From the NCBI RefSeq assembly GCF_000482785.1, contig NZ_AXWS01000008.1:434001-498000 (forward strand): a stretch of 64,000 nucleotides of DNA. Direction: 5' to 3'. Origin of the DNA: Derxia gummosa DSM 723 (GTDB lineage: Bacteria; Pseudomonadota; Gammaproteobacteria; Burkholderiales; Burkholderiaceae_E). The notes under the pieces are model-generated. The model searched no databases, had not been told where the DNA came from, and saw only the letters and a program-made list of their open reading frames with translations. Positions 18,190-26,266 of this stretch are shown one piece after another (the stretch's first letter is position 1; each line of letters opens with the position of its first letter). The position numbers were made by a program, and so were the translations under genes.

Positions 18190-21100
18190 TCAGGCCGCGG
18201 GCGGCGCGGGATCGCGCGGCCGCGTCTTGCGAGCGCTTGCAGAGGGAGCTTCATCCTCGGCCGGCGGCATCGGCGCGACATAGCCCACCACCAGCATCAG
18301 CACGCCGGTGCCGATGAAGGCGGCGATGCGCTCGCCGCTGCCCGCGTTGGCCAGATCCACCACGAACAGCTTCAGCACCACGAGCCCGAGCAGGCCTGCG
18401 CCGCACAGCCACAGCGCGCGCGAGGCGCCGCGTCGCGCCGACAGCATCAGCACGAAGGCCAGCACGGTCCACAGCAGCGCATAGCCGAGCTGCACCAGCG
18501 GCGAATGGAACAGCGCCTCATGCGTCCACGGCACGCCGGCCAGGTGATGGGCGATGCGCAGCCACATCGTGTTGAGGTCGAGGAAGGCCGCGAGCGCGAG
18601 CAGCACCGGCGGCAGGCCGAGCAAAGGCGAGGGCGCGGGACTGTCCTCGGCGGCGCGGTCGGCCAGAAGGCGCCACCAGAGCGTGAACACCGCCAGTCCG
18701 GCCACGAGCACCAGATCGACCGGATTGGCCAGCGCGATCCAGGGCAGCGGGGGAGTGTCGCCGCGCGCCAGCAGCGCGAGCGCGCCATTGCCGAGCAGCA
18801 GCAGTCCGGCCGCCGGCAGCGCGCCCGCGAGGCGCCAGGCGCGCGGCTGGGCGGCGATCGGCCAGGACGCGGCGCCCAGCCGGTTCCACAGCACGAGGCC
18901 GAGCAGCACCGCCGCCGCCGCGCCCGCGTTGAGCACGGCGGCCCAGTCGGAGCGCCACAGACGCGCGTCGTCGACGTGGCGCCAGACCACCCAGCCCGCG
19001 AGCAGCGTGAGCAGCCAGACCGTGCCCGCATGCAGCAGCGGCGCGACCGGATTGCCGAGGCGCCGCGCGAGCCAGTCGCCGTCCCGGGCAGTGGCATCGC
19101 GCAGGTCGGCCGCGCGCAGCAGCCGGAAATGCGCGGCGAGCGTGAGCGGCCAGACGAGCGCGCCGTACGCGTCTGTCAGGCCGAGGCCGTGGCCGATGTC
19201 GAGGCAGACGGTGGCCGCGAGCACCGGCAGGGTCCAGCGCGCCGGCCATTGCGCGACCGGCCAGCCGAGCCGCGCGCCCGCCAGCCAGGCCGCGAGCGCG
19301 CAGCCGCAGAAGGCCAGCAGCATCAGGTTGGGCTGGACCGCATGCGGCCAGGCCGGCGCGAGCAGGCTGTCCGGCCCGACGACATTGCGCGTGATGTCGA
19401 GCGCGAAGGCCGCGAGCGTCCAGCCGAAGCCGAGCAGCCACATCGGCTCGGGCAGCAGGCGCTCGATGCCGCGCCAGAGCGATTCGGGCAGCGAGGCGGG
19501 GGCGGCGTCGGGTGTGCCGGCGAGGTCGGTGGCGCGGGGAGCGTCGCCGCGCGTGCCGGCCCGAGCGTTGCCAGCCAGTCGTGATGCGTGGCCTGGCGCC
19601 GCGTCGGCATCGAGGGCGCGCAGCCACCACGCGACCAGGAAGGCCGAGGCCGCGAGCAGCGCCGCGCCGAGAAAGTCTTCATTGGCGAAGGGCGTCTGCT
19701 GCCAGCGCGTGACCGACACCGAATCGAGAAAGAACAGCCCCGCCGCGAACTGGAGCGCGACGCCGCTCAGGCGCGGCAGCCAGCGGCGCTGGCGTAGCCC
19801 GATCCACGCGAGGCCCGCGCCTTCGAGCGCGAAGCCGGCCGAGGTCCAGCCCGAGCCGAAGGCGAGCGGGATCGCCAGCGTGAGGAAGCCGATGCCCAGC
19901 GCGAGCAGCGCGTCGGCGAGCAGGCGGAGATCCGGCGCGTCGTTGTCGTCGGTGGCGGTGTGGTCGGCGGTGGCGGCGCGGTCGGGATGGCCCGCGCGCG
20001 CCGCCGTGGCCGTCGCGCGCGTGGCGGCCGGACCGGCGTTGGCGCCCACGCGCCGCGCCAGCAGCAGGTAGAGCAGGCCGAGCGCGAGCGCCGACCAGGC
20101 GAGGCCGTATTCGGTGTCGTCCACCAGCTTCGCCTGGAGCGCGAAGGCCACGAGCGGCGTGCCGAACACGAGCATGCCGTCGAGCGCGGTCGCGGCCGGC
20201 GGCAGGCGCCGCAGCGCCGGCAGCACGCCGGCGGCGGTGAACAGCGCGAAGAACAGCAGCAGGAAGGGCTCGGTGGTGGCGAACAGTTCGGGCCGGTAGC
20301 GCAGCACGCCCCAGACCGTGGCGATGGCGAAGGTGGCGATGAAGGCCATGCGCGACAGCGCGCGCCATTGCCGCCGCGCCGCGATGAACATCACCGCGAG
20401 GTCGAGCAGCGCGTACCAGCCGAACAGCGCCACATGGCTGCCGTGGCCGGTCGAGGCCAGCACCGGGGCCGCGAAGCCGCCGCCGAAGGCCAGCACCGCG
20501 AGGCTCATCGAGTCCTGGCGCAGCGCCAGCACCGTGGCCAGCGCGCAGATGCCGGCCATCACGGTGAACGCCGTGCCGGGCGCGATCAGGTCGTACAGCC
20601 GCAGCGCCGCGTAGGCGGTGAGATAGACGATGGCCACGCCCGCGCCCTGGAGCGTCATCGCATAGCCGGGCCGGCGCTCGCGCAGGCGCCAGCCGGTGGC
20701 CAGCAGCGCCATGCCCGCGAAGCCCGCCAGCGCGACCCGCGCGCCGACCGGAAACACCGCGCGCTCGGCCGCCCAGCGCACGAGGAAGGCGAGGCCGAGG
20801 AAGATCAGCAGCGCGCCGACGCGCACGACCGCGTTGCCGCCGAACAGCCAGTCGCGCAGGCGGGCGGCGAGATCGACGGGTTCGGGCAGCGCGGCGGCGT
20901 CGGCTGGCGTCCGCCGGGGGCGTGGCGCGGGCGGCCGGGGCGCGGGCGCGTCGGCGACGGAAGGCGGGGCGACCGGCGGCGGGGTCACGGGCTGACCGGC
21001 GATGGCGGGCGGGGCGACGGGCGGGGGCGCGGTCCCGGCCGGGATCGGCGCAGTGGTCGCGGCAGCGTCGGGCGGCGCGGAGGCAAGCGCTTGCGCGGCG

Positions 21101-21474
21101 GCCGGCGCGAAATCGGGATCGAGGTCGAAGTCGGGATCGGGTGCGGCGCGCGGGGGCAGGGCGGACGGCACCCGGGTCGCGGCCTCCGGCGCGGGGATGT
21201 CCGGCCTCGGGATCTCGGGCGCGGCGCTGTCCGGCCGGGGGCTGTCCGGCGCCGACCGCCGCTCCTGCGCGGTGGCGACGGCGGCGGCCTCCGCCAGCGC
21301 GTCGGCGCGGGCGCGATGCAGCAGCTCTGCCGTCTGCGATTCGATCTCGCCGCGCACGACGGCGCGTAGCGTCAGTCCGGCCAGCGCGCCCAGTACCGCG
21401 CCCGCGACTGCCGACATGAAGCCGTCGGCAATCGCGCCGGCCAGCGCGCCCCAGAAAAGCCCCCAAAGCAGCAT
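18190..21474 (-). CDS. Large DUF2339 multi-pass membrane protein
   Basis: The 1094-residue protein starts with a hydrophobic hairpin (MLLWGLFWGALAGAIADG), then an Ala/Pro-rich linker of roughly 150 residues. More than twenty transmembrane segments fill the rest, a layout matching DUF2339. The segment LRDWLFGGNAVVRVGALLIFLGLAFLV-like is the usual start of that domain. The function of the family is unknown; a role in the envelope has been suggested only from its topology. The C-terminus is charged. It is monocistronic, with 99 bp separating it from the next gene. Confidence 0.82.
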   Translation of the reverse strand: MLLWGLFWGALAGAIADGFMSAVAGAVLGALAGLTLRAVVRGEIESQTAELLHRARADALAEAAAVATAQERRSAPDSPRPDSAAPEIPRPDIPAPEAATRVPSALPPRAAPDPDFDLDPDFAPAAAQALASAPPDAAATTAPIPAGTAPPPVAPPAIAGQPVTPPPVAPPSVADAPAPRPPAPRPRRTPADAAALPEPVDLAARLRDWLFGGNAVVRVGALLIFLGLAFLVRWAAERAVFPVGARVALAGFAGMALLATGWRLRERRPGYAMTLQGAGVAIVYLTAYAALRLYDLIAPGTAFTVMAGICALATVLALRQDSMSLAVLAFGGGFAAPVLASTGHGSHVALFGWYALLDLAVMFIAARRQWRALSRMAFIATFAIATVWGVLRYRPELFATTEPFLLLFFALFTAAGVLPALRRLPPAATALDGMLVFGTPLVAFALQAKLVDDTEYGLAWSALALGLLYLLLARRVGANAGPAATRATATAARAGHPDRAATADHTATDDNDAPDLRLLADALLALGIGFLTLAIPLAFGSGWTSAGFALEGAGLAWIGLRQRRWLPRLSGVALQFAAGLFFLDSVSVTRWQQTPFANEDFLGAALLAASAFLVAWWLRALDADAAPGHASRLAGNARAGTRGDAPRATDLAGTPDAAPASLPESLWRGIERLLPEPMWLLGFGWTLAAFALDITRNVVGPDSLLAPAWPHAVQPNLMLLAFCGCALAAWLAGARLGWPVAQWPARWTLPVLAATVCLDIGHGLGLTDAYGALVWPLTLAAHFRLLRAADLRDATARDGDWLARRLGNPVAPLLHAGTVWLLTLLAGWVVWRHVDDARLWRSDWAAVLNAGAAAAVLLGLVLWNRLGAASWPIAAQPRAWRLAGALPAAGLLLLGNGALALLARGDTPPLPWIALANPVDLVLVAGLAVFTLWWRLLADRAAEDSPAPSPLLGLPPVLLALAAFLDLNTMWLRIAHHLAGVPWTHEALFHSPLVQLGYALLWTVLAFVLMLSARRGASRALWLCGAGLLGLVVLKLFVVDLANAGSGERIAAFIGTGVLMLVVGYVAPMPPAEDEAPSASARKTRPRDPAPPAA

Positions 21475-21573
21475 CCGTCCACTCCATCGTGTTCTTGTTG
21501 GAGCGGCGATGGTGGCACGTGGCCCGGCGGCGGCGCTCGCGGGCGGACCGACGTCGGGCCGCGCCGGCCCGGG

Positions 21574-21900
21574 TCAGCGCTGGCGGTCGGCCTGACGGTC
21601 GCGCAGATAGCTCATCAGTTCGGCGCGCGTGACCGTGCCGCTGCCGTCGCGGTCGATGGCGCCGAAGTTCTGCGCCACGCGCGGCATGGCCTTGGCCTCG
21701 GCCTGGGTGAGGCTGCCGTCGTGGTCGGTGTCGGCGGTGTTGAAGCGCTTGTCCAGTTCGGTCAGCAGGCGCTCGGCGCGGTCGGCGTTGGCGCGCGGCG
21801 CGGTGCCGTTGCCGGTGGCCGGCGCGTCGTCGGCGGCATGCGCGGGCAGGGCAAGCAGGAGCGCGACGGCGCAGGCGGTTGCAAGGGCTTGCAGGTTCAC
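21574..21900 (-). CDS. Secreted EF-hand protein
   Basis: A signal peptide (hydrophobic ATACAVALLLALPAHA, cleavage after AHA) precedes a small acidic protein of about 85 mature residues with two EF-hand loops, DTDHDGSLTQAE and DRDGSGTVTRAE. It should be a periplasmic calcium-binding protein. The start is a GTG at 21900 with GGAG at good spacing, overlapping the stop of the upstream hydroxylase gene (GTGA). This suggests it is made together with that enzyme, although a functional link is not established. Confidence 0.78.
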   Translation of the reverse strand: MNLQALATACAVALLLALPAHAADDAPATGNGTAPRANADRAERLLTELDKRFNTADTDHDGSLTQAEAKAMPRVAQNFGAIDRDGSGTVTRAELMSYLRDRQADRQR

Positions 21901-22724
21901 GGGAGTTCTCCGGGCGGTTGGCGAAGCAGGTTGATGCGGGTGCGCCAGCCGGCGGCGCGGCGCAGGTCGCGGCCGAGCGCGATCCATTCGTGCAGGGCGA
22001 CGCGCAGCGGATTGCGGCTGCGCAGCGGCGGCAGCAGGCCGAAGTCGCAACGCAGGTCGGCGCGCTCGGGCGTGTAGCTGCCGAACAGCCGGTCCCACAG
22101 CATCAGCACGCCGCCGAAGTTGCGGTCGAGATAGGGACCGTTGCGCGCGTGGTGCACCCGGTGCGCCGACGGCGTGTTGACGATGCCCTCCAGCCAGCCC
22201 AGACGCGGCACCAGCTCGGTGTGCAGCCAGAACTGGTAGAGCAGGTTCAGCCCGAGCATCCCGAACACGGCGGCCGGCGCGAAGCCCAGCAGCACCAGCG
22301 GCAGGAAGAAGAAGCCGGTGCCGGTCAGCCCGCCGGTCCAGCCCAGGCGGTAGGCGCCGGCGAACGTCAGCCGCTCGGGCGAGTGGTGCACCGCATGCGT
22401 GGCCCAGAACCAGCGCACCCGGTGGCTCGCGCGGTGGTAGCCGTAGTAGCAAAGCTCCTCGCCGAGGAAGAGCAGGCCCAGGCCCCAGGCGGTGCCGAGC
22501 GGCACGGTCCAGAGGCGCCATTGCCAGGCCAGCACGAACAGCCAGCCCCAGACGGCGGCGCCGAGCATGCGGCTGACGGGCTGGCCGGCGGCGATGGCGA
22601 GGGAGCAGGCGGCATCGCGCCAGTCCCAGCCGAGGCCGCGCCGGCGCAGCATGATCGCCTCGGTCAGCCCGAGCGCCGCGAGCAGCGGCAGCAGCAGCGC
22701 CGGGCGCGGGAGACCGTCGAACAT
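21897..22724 (-). CDS. Sterol desaturase / fatty acid hydroxylase family protein
   Basis: The protein is an integral-membrane di-iron oxygenase of the fatty-acid-hydroxylase superfamily. Histidine clusters typical of the family are visible: HRASH near residue 105, HAVHH near 118, HTELV in the middle and HRVHH near 195. They lie between hydrophobic segments at both ends. The family hydroxylates or desaturates lipid-type substrates using molecular oxygen; the precise lipid is unknown. The stop overlaps the GTG start of the secreted EF-hand gene. The upstream secreted-protein gene (stop at 22733) is divergent from neither and lies 8 bp away. Confidence 0.82.
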   Translation of the reverse strand: MFDGLPRPALLLPLLAALGLTEAIMLRRRGLGWDWRDAACSLAIAAGQPVSRMLGAAVWGWLFVLAWQWRLWTVPLGTAWGLGLLFLGEELCYYGYHRASHRVRWFWATHAVHHSPERLTFAGAYRLGWTGGLTGTGFFFLPLVLLGFAPAAVFGMLGLNLLYQFWLHTELVPRLGWLEGIVNTPSAHRVHHARNGPYLDRNFGGVLMLWDRLFGSYTPERADLRCDFGLLPPLRSRNPLRVALHEWIALGRDLRRAAGWRTRINLLRQPPGELP

Positions 22725-22732
22725 CGCGCGCC

Positions 22733-23278
22733 TCAGCGGCAGGCGACGGCGTTGCCGGCGGCGTCGGTGCAGCCGCCGCTGTGGGTGACGCTGCCGTTGC
22801 TCACCTGGGTGCTGCCGGAATAGCTCGTGCCGTTGGCACCGGTGGCGGTGGTGGCGCGCGAGCCGTTCACGTTGCCGCTCGCGTCGCGGTTGATGCTGCC
22901 GCTCGACTGCGCCGTGCCGCCGTTGGCGCCGGTGAAGCTGCTGCTGCCCCCCGCGCTCGCGCTGCCGTCGGCATCGCGCCTGAACTGGCGCTGGCGCAGG
23001 CCGGAGGCGCCGCCGGCGGTGCTGAAGCTGCGGTCGGCGGTCGAGCTGGCGTTGCCGGCGCCGTCGGTGGTGGTGGCGCGTTCGCGGGTGAAGCCGCCAC
23101 CCCGGCTGTTCTGGCCCTCGCGCATGCGGCCGGCACTGAAACCGCCGCCCTCGTTGCGCACGATGCTGCGTTCATGGCTGCCGCCGCGCTCGAAGGCGAG
23201 GGCGTCGCCGGCCGCGATGGCAAGACCGGCGCAGGCGAGCAGGGCGGCGAGGACGGGACGGAAGGACGGGGCATTCAT
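22733..23278 (-). CDS. Secreted Ser/Gly/Asn-rich low-complexity protein
   Basis: A clear signal peptide (MNAPSFRPVLAALLACAG onward, cleavage after about residue 28) precedes a mature chain made of imperfect repeats. The unit is roughly: aromatic or Arg residue, then DxxGNxx, then Ser/Thr/Gly. The final segment carries two cysteines (GGCTDAAGNAVACR). The composition suggests an exported, flexible, surface or matrix-associated protein. No catalytic motif is visible and I do not recognise a family. The start at 23278 is the only one that gives a signal sequence. Confidence 0.7.
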   Translation of the reverse strand: MNAPSFRPVLAALLACAGLAIAAGDALAFERGGSHERSIVRNEGGGFSAGRMREGQNSRGGGFTRERATTTDGAGNASSTADRSFSTAGGASGLRQRQFRRDADGSASAGGSSSFTGANGGTAQSSGSINRDASGNVNGSRATTATGANGTSYSGSTQVSNGSVTHSGGCTDAAGNAVACR

Positions 23279-23473
23279 GGCGGACAGGCTCGCTGGGGTG
23301 GATGGGACGGCGCCCAGTCTCGTCCCGCGGCGCGCGGCGCGGGTTGCGAGCCATGACCGGCTTGTCGCGCCGCGTTTCGGCGTGGCGCGCATGAAATCCG
23401 CTGAAACCGAGCCGCCCGCCCGCGCCCGCCGCCGGCGCCCGCTGGCGCCGCGCCGCCGCTAGCATCGTCGGCC

Positions 23474-24259
23474 ATGAACGACACTCCCGCCCGCCTGCTC
23501 GTCGTCGATGACGAGCCCGACCTGCGCGCCATGCTCCAGCGCTTTCTCGGCGGCCACGGCCACGAGGTGCGCACGGCGGCCGACGCCGCGCAGATGGACC
23601 GCCTGCTGCTGCGCGAGCGCTTCGACCTGCTGGTGCTCGACCTGATGCTGCCCGACGAGGACGGCCTCGCCATCTGCCGCCGCCTGCGCGCCGCCGGCGA
23701 GACCCTGCCCATCCTCATGCTCACCGCGCGCGGCGAGGCCATCGACCGCATCGTCGGCCTGGAGATGGGCGCCGACGACTACCTGCCCAAGCCCTTCAAC
23801 CCGCGCGAGCTGCTGGCGCGCGTCAACGCGATGCTCCGACGTCAGGCCATGACCGGCCGCGCCCCGCTCGGAGCGCGCGCCGGCAGCATCCGCTTCGGCG
23901 GCTACCTGCTCGACCCGGCCGCGCGCCGCCTCCTGCGCGGCGACGAGACCGTGCCGCTCAGCGCCGGCGAGTACGCGCTGCTGCATGCGCTTGCAAGCCA
24001 CGCCGGCCGGCCGCTCGGCCGCGAGCGGCTGATCGAGCTGGCCTACGGTCCCGACCATGACGCCGGCGAACGCAGCATCGACGTGACCATGCTGAGGCTG
24101 CGCCGGCTGATCGAGGCCGATCCGGCGCGCCCGCGCTGGCTTCAGACCGTGCGCGGCTACGGCTATGTGTTCGCGCCCGACAGCGGTGCGGCGAGCGGCG
24201 AGGCCGGGGATGCGAGCCGTGGCGCCGGGACGAACCCCGGCCACGCGGGCGGCGCCTGA
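23474..24259 (+). CDS. OmpR-family response regulator
   Basis: The receiver domain comes first: the acidic pair D12-D13, the phospho-acceptor D56 in LLVLDLMLPDEDG, T/S and lysine in MLTARGE and LPKPFNP. A winged-helix DNA-binding domain of the OmpR/PhoB type follows (about residues 140-240, with ERSIDVTMLRLRRLIE and VRGYGYVF). It is phosphorylated by the kinase encoded next, with which its stop codon overlaps (TGATG). Sequence features resemble OmpR more than PhoB, but targets cannot be named. Confidence 0.93.
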   Translation: MNDTPARLLVVDDEPDLRAMLQRFLGGHGHEVRTAADAAQMDRLLLRERFDLLVLDLMLPDEDGLAICRRLRAAGETLPILMLTARGEAIDRIVGLEMGADDYLPKPFNPRELLARVNAMLRRQAMTGRAPLGARAGSIRFGGYLLDPAARRLLRGDETVPLSAGEYALLHALASHAGRPLGRERLIELAYGPDHDAGERSIDVTMLRLRRLIEADPARPRWLQTVRGYGYVFAPDSGAASGEAGDASRGAGTNPGHAGGA

Positions 24260-25674
24260 TGCGGCTCTATCCGCGCAGCCTGTTCGGCCGGCATCTGCTG
24301 CTGATCGGCGTGCTGGTGGCGGTCGCGCAGATCGGGCTGGCGGTGTTCTATCTCGCGGCGGTGCAGCGCCCGCGCGTCGAGCGCTATCTCGACAGCGTGG
24401 CGATCGAGGCGCACAGCGTCGGCCTCGCGCTCGCGCGGCTGCCCGAGGTCGAGCGCGCCGGCTTTCTCGACGCGGTGGCGCGCGCGGCCGGGCATGGCGC
24501 CGACGGCGCGGCGCCGGCCGAGGCCGGCGCCGGTCCGCGAGCGGGTGCCGCATCGCTCGGCGCGCGCAGCTTTGCCGTGGCGCCGCCGGCCGGCGAGCCG
24601 ATCACCGATCCGCTGCTCCGCCCGCTGCTGCGCCGGCTGGCCCTGCGTCTGGGCGAGCCGCGCGACGTGGTGTGGCAGCGCGGCCCGCGGCGGGCGCTGT
24701 GGATCAGGCTCGTCGACGCGCCCACGCCGATGTGGATGGGCGTTTCCTTCAGCGGCGTGCTGAACGACGTGACCCTGTTCGTGTTCGGCAGCGCGCTGAT
24801 CGGCTCCCTGCTCGCGCTCGCGGGCGCCTTCGCGATCCAGCGCCGGCTCAACCGGCCGCTCGCGCGCCTCGCCGAGGCGGCGGCCGAAGTCGCCGCCGGC
24901 CGCCCGGCGCCCGCGCTGCGCGCGGACGGCCCGACCGAGATCGCGCTCGTGGCGGCGAGCTTCAACCGCATGGCCGAGGCGCTGGAGCGCAACGAGCGCG
25001 AGCGCGCGCTGATGCTCGCCGGCATCTCGCACGACCTGCGCACGCCGCTGGCCAAGCTCTGGCTCGGCGTCGAGATGCTGGCCGACGGCCGCGAGCCCGA
25101 GCTGATCGCCGGCATGACGCGCGGCATCGAGGCGGCCAACGCGATCATCGACCAGTTCATCGACTACGCCCGGGTCGGCAGCGACGAGGCGGCAGGCGCG
25201 GGCGATGTGGTGGCGGTGGCGGTCGAGGCGGCGCACGCGGCCTTGCCGGTGATGGCGACGACGCTCGCCGTGCATGCCGAACCGGTTCCCCGCTTCGCCT
25301 TCCGGCAGGTGGCGGTCGGCCGCGCGGTGGCCAATCTGGTGGTGAACGCCCAGCGCCACGGCGCCGCGCCCTTCGAGCTGCACATCGGTCTGGCCGATGG
25401 CATCGCACCCGGCGGCTGCGGCCCGGCCCGGCCCGGCGGCTGGGTGCATGTGAGCCTGATCGACGCCGGCCCCGGCATTCCCGACGCGGCGATCGAGCGC
25501 GTGCTGCGGCCGTTCGCGCGGCTGGACGCGGCGCGCGGCGGCAAGGGCGGGGCGGGACTGGGGCTGGCCATCGTCGAGCGCGTCGCCCGGCTGCATGGCG
25601 GGCGGGTGTGGCTCGTGAACCGGGCGGGCGGCTTCGAGGCCGGGTTCAGCCTCGAATTGCGGGATGGCGGCTGA
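24259..25674 (+). CDS. EnvZ-like sensor histidine kinase
   Basis: The sensor begins with a transmembrane helix (LLLIGVLVAVAQIGLAVFYL) and a periplasmic region of about 150 residues. A second helix, a HAMP linker, and the phosphorylation box ISHDLRTPLAKL with the histidine at residue 258 follow. The ATPase domain has VANLVVNAQRHG (N box), DAGPGIPD (G1) and GGAGLGLAIVERVARLHGG (G2). It autophosphorylates and signals to the response regulator with which it overlaps by one base. The periplasmic part contains an Ala/Gly-rich insert. The stimulus is unknown; osmotic or acid sensing would be by analogy to EnvZ only. Confidence 0.93.
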   Translation: MRLYPRSLFGRHLLLIGVLVAVAQIGLAVFYLAAVQRPRVERYLDSVAIEAHSVGLALARLPEVERAGFLDAVARAAGHGADGAAPAEAGAGPRAGAASLGARSFAVAPPAGEPITDPLLRPLLRRLALRLGEPRDVVWQRGPRRALWIRLVDAPTPMWMGVSFSGVLNDVTLFVFGSALIGSLLALAGAFAIQRRLNRPLARLAEAAAEVAAGRPAPALRADGPTEIALVAASFNRMAEALERNERERALMLAGISHDLRTPLAKLWLGVEMLADGREPELIAGMTRGIEAANAIIDQFIDYARVGSDEAAGAGDVVAVAVEAAHAALPVMATTLAVHAEPVPRFAFRQVAVGRAVANLVVNAQRHGAAPFELHIGLADGIAPGGCGPARPGGWVHVSLIDAGPGIPDAAIERVLRPFARLDAARGGKGGAGLGLAIVERVARLHGGRVWLVNRAGGFEAGFSLELRDGG

Positions 25675-25725
25675 GAGAGGCGCCGGCCGGGGCCGCGTGG
25701 TCGGTGTCGGCCTCAGGTGGCGACC

Positions 25726-26163
25726 TCAGGTGGCGGCCGGCTTGTCCCAGGGCGTCGGGTCGGGCACGGCGCAGGGCGCTTCGACATCCAGCGTCTTGAA
25801 GTCGGCCGGGCCGACGATCTCGAGGTACTCCATGTCGGGCGAGTAGTCGAACAGGAAGTGGCGGATGCCCGGGCGCTGGTGCACCACGTCGCCGGCCTGC
25901 ACGAGGGTTTCCTGGTCTTCGTACATGAAGCGCGCCCAGCCCTTGGTCATGACCACGATGTGAAAGTCCGCCTCGTGACGGTGCCAGCCCGTCCCCTTTT
26001 CGGGTGCGTTGGCCGCCCGCACCAGATGCGCGACGACCTTGCCGTGCGTGGCGTCGGCGATGCCGAGATCGCGGTATTCGAAGAAATCGCGCAGGCCACC
26101 GCTGGTGAAGGCGGTGTCGCCGGGCTTGCAATGGCTGAACAGGGTCAGGGTCTCGGTGAGCAT
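25726..26163 (-). CDS. Cupin-domain protein
   Basis: The 145-residue protein is a single cupin barrel. Motif 1 is HRHEADFHIVVMTKGWARF (metal-binding His-x-His with Glu) and motif 2 is GDVVHQRPGIRHFLFDYS. Such small cupins bind a metal and may act on or sense a small molecule; the substrate is unknown. The start at 26163 is set by a perfect AGGAGG seven bases upstream, which rules out the longer frame. It stands alone, convergent with the kinase gene and downstream of dnaE2 with a 103-bp gap. Confidence 0.8.
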   Translation of the reverse strand: MLTETLTLFSHCKPGDTAFTSGGLRDFFEYRDLGIADATHGKVVAHLVRAANAPEKGTGWHRHEADFHIVVMTKGWARFMYEDQETLVQAGDVVHQRPGIRHFLFDYSPDMEYLEIVGPADFKTLDVEAPCAVPDPTPWDKPAAT

Positions 26164-26266
26164 GGGGCGTCCTCCTGGCGTTGGGGAAGCCGACAAAAAG
26201 CATCAAGCATTCCGGCGCCGGCCGGCAGGCGCTTCTGGCGCGGCAATGCGGCAGCGCCCGCCGCGC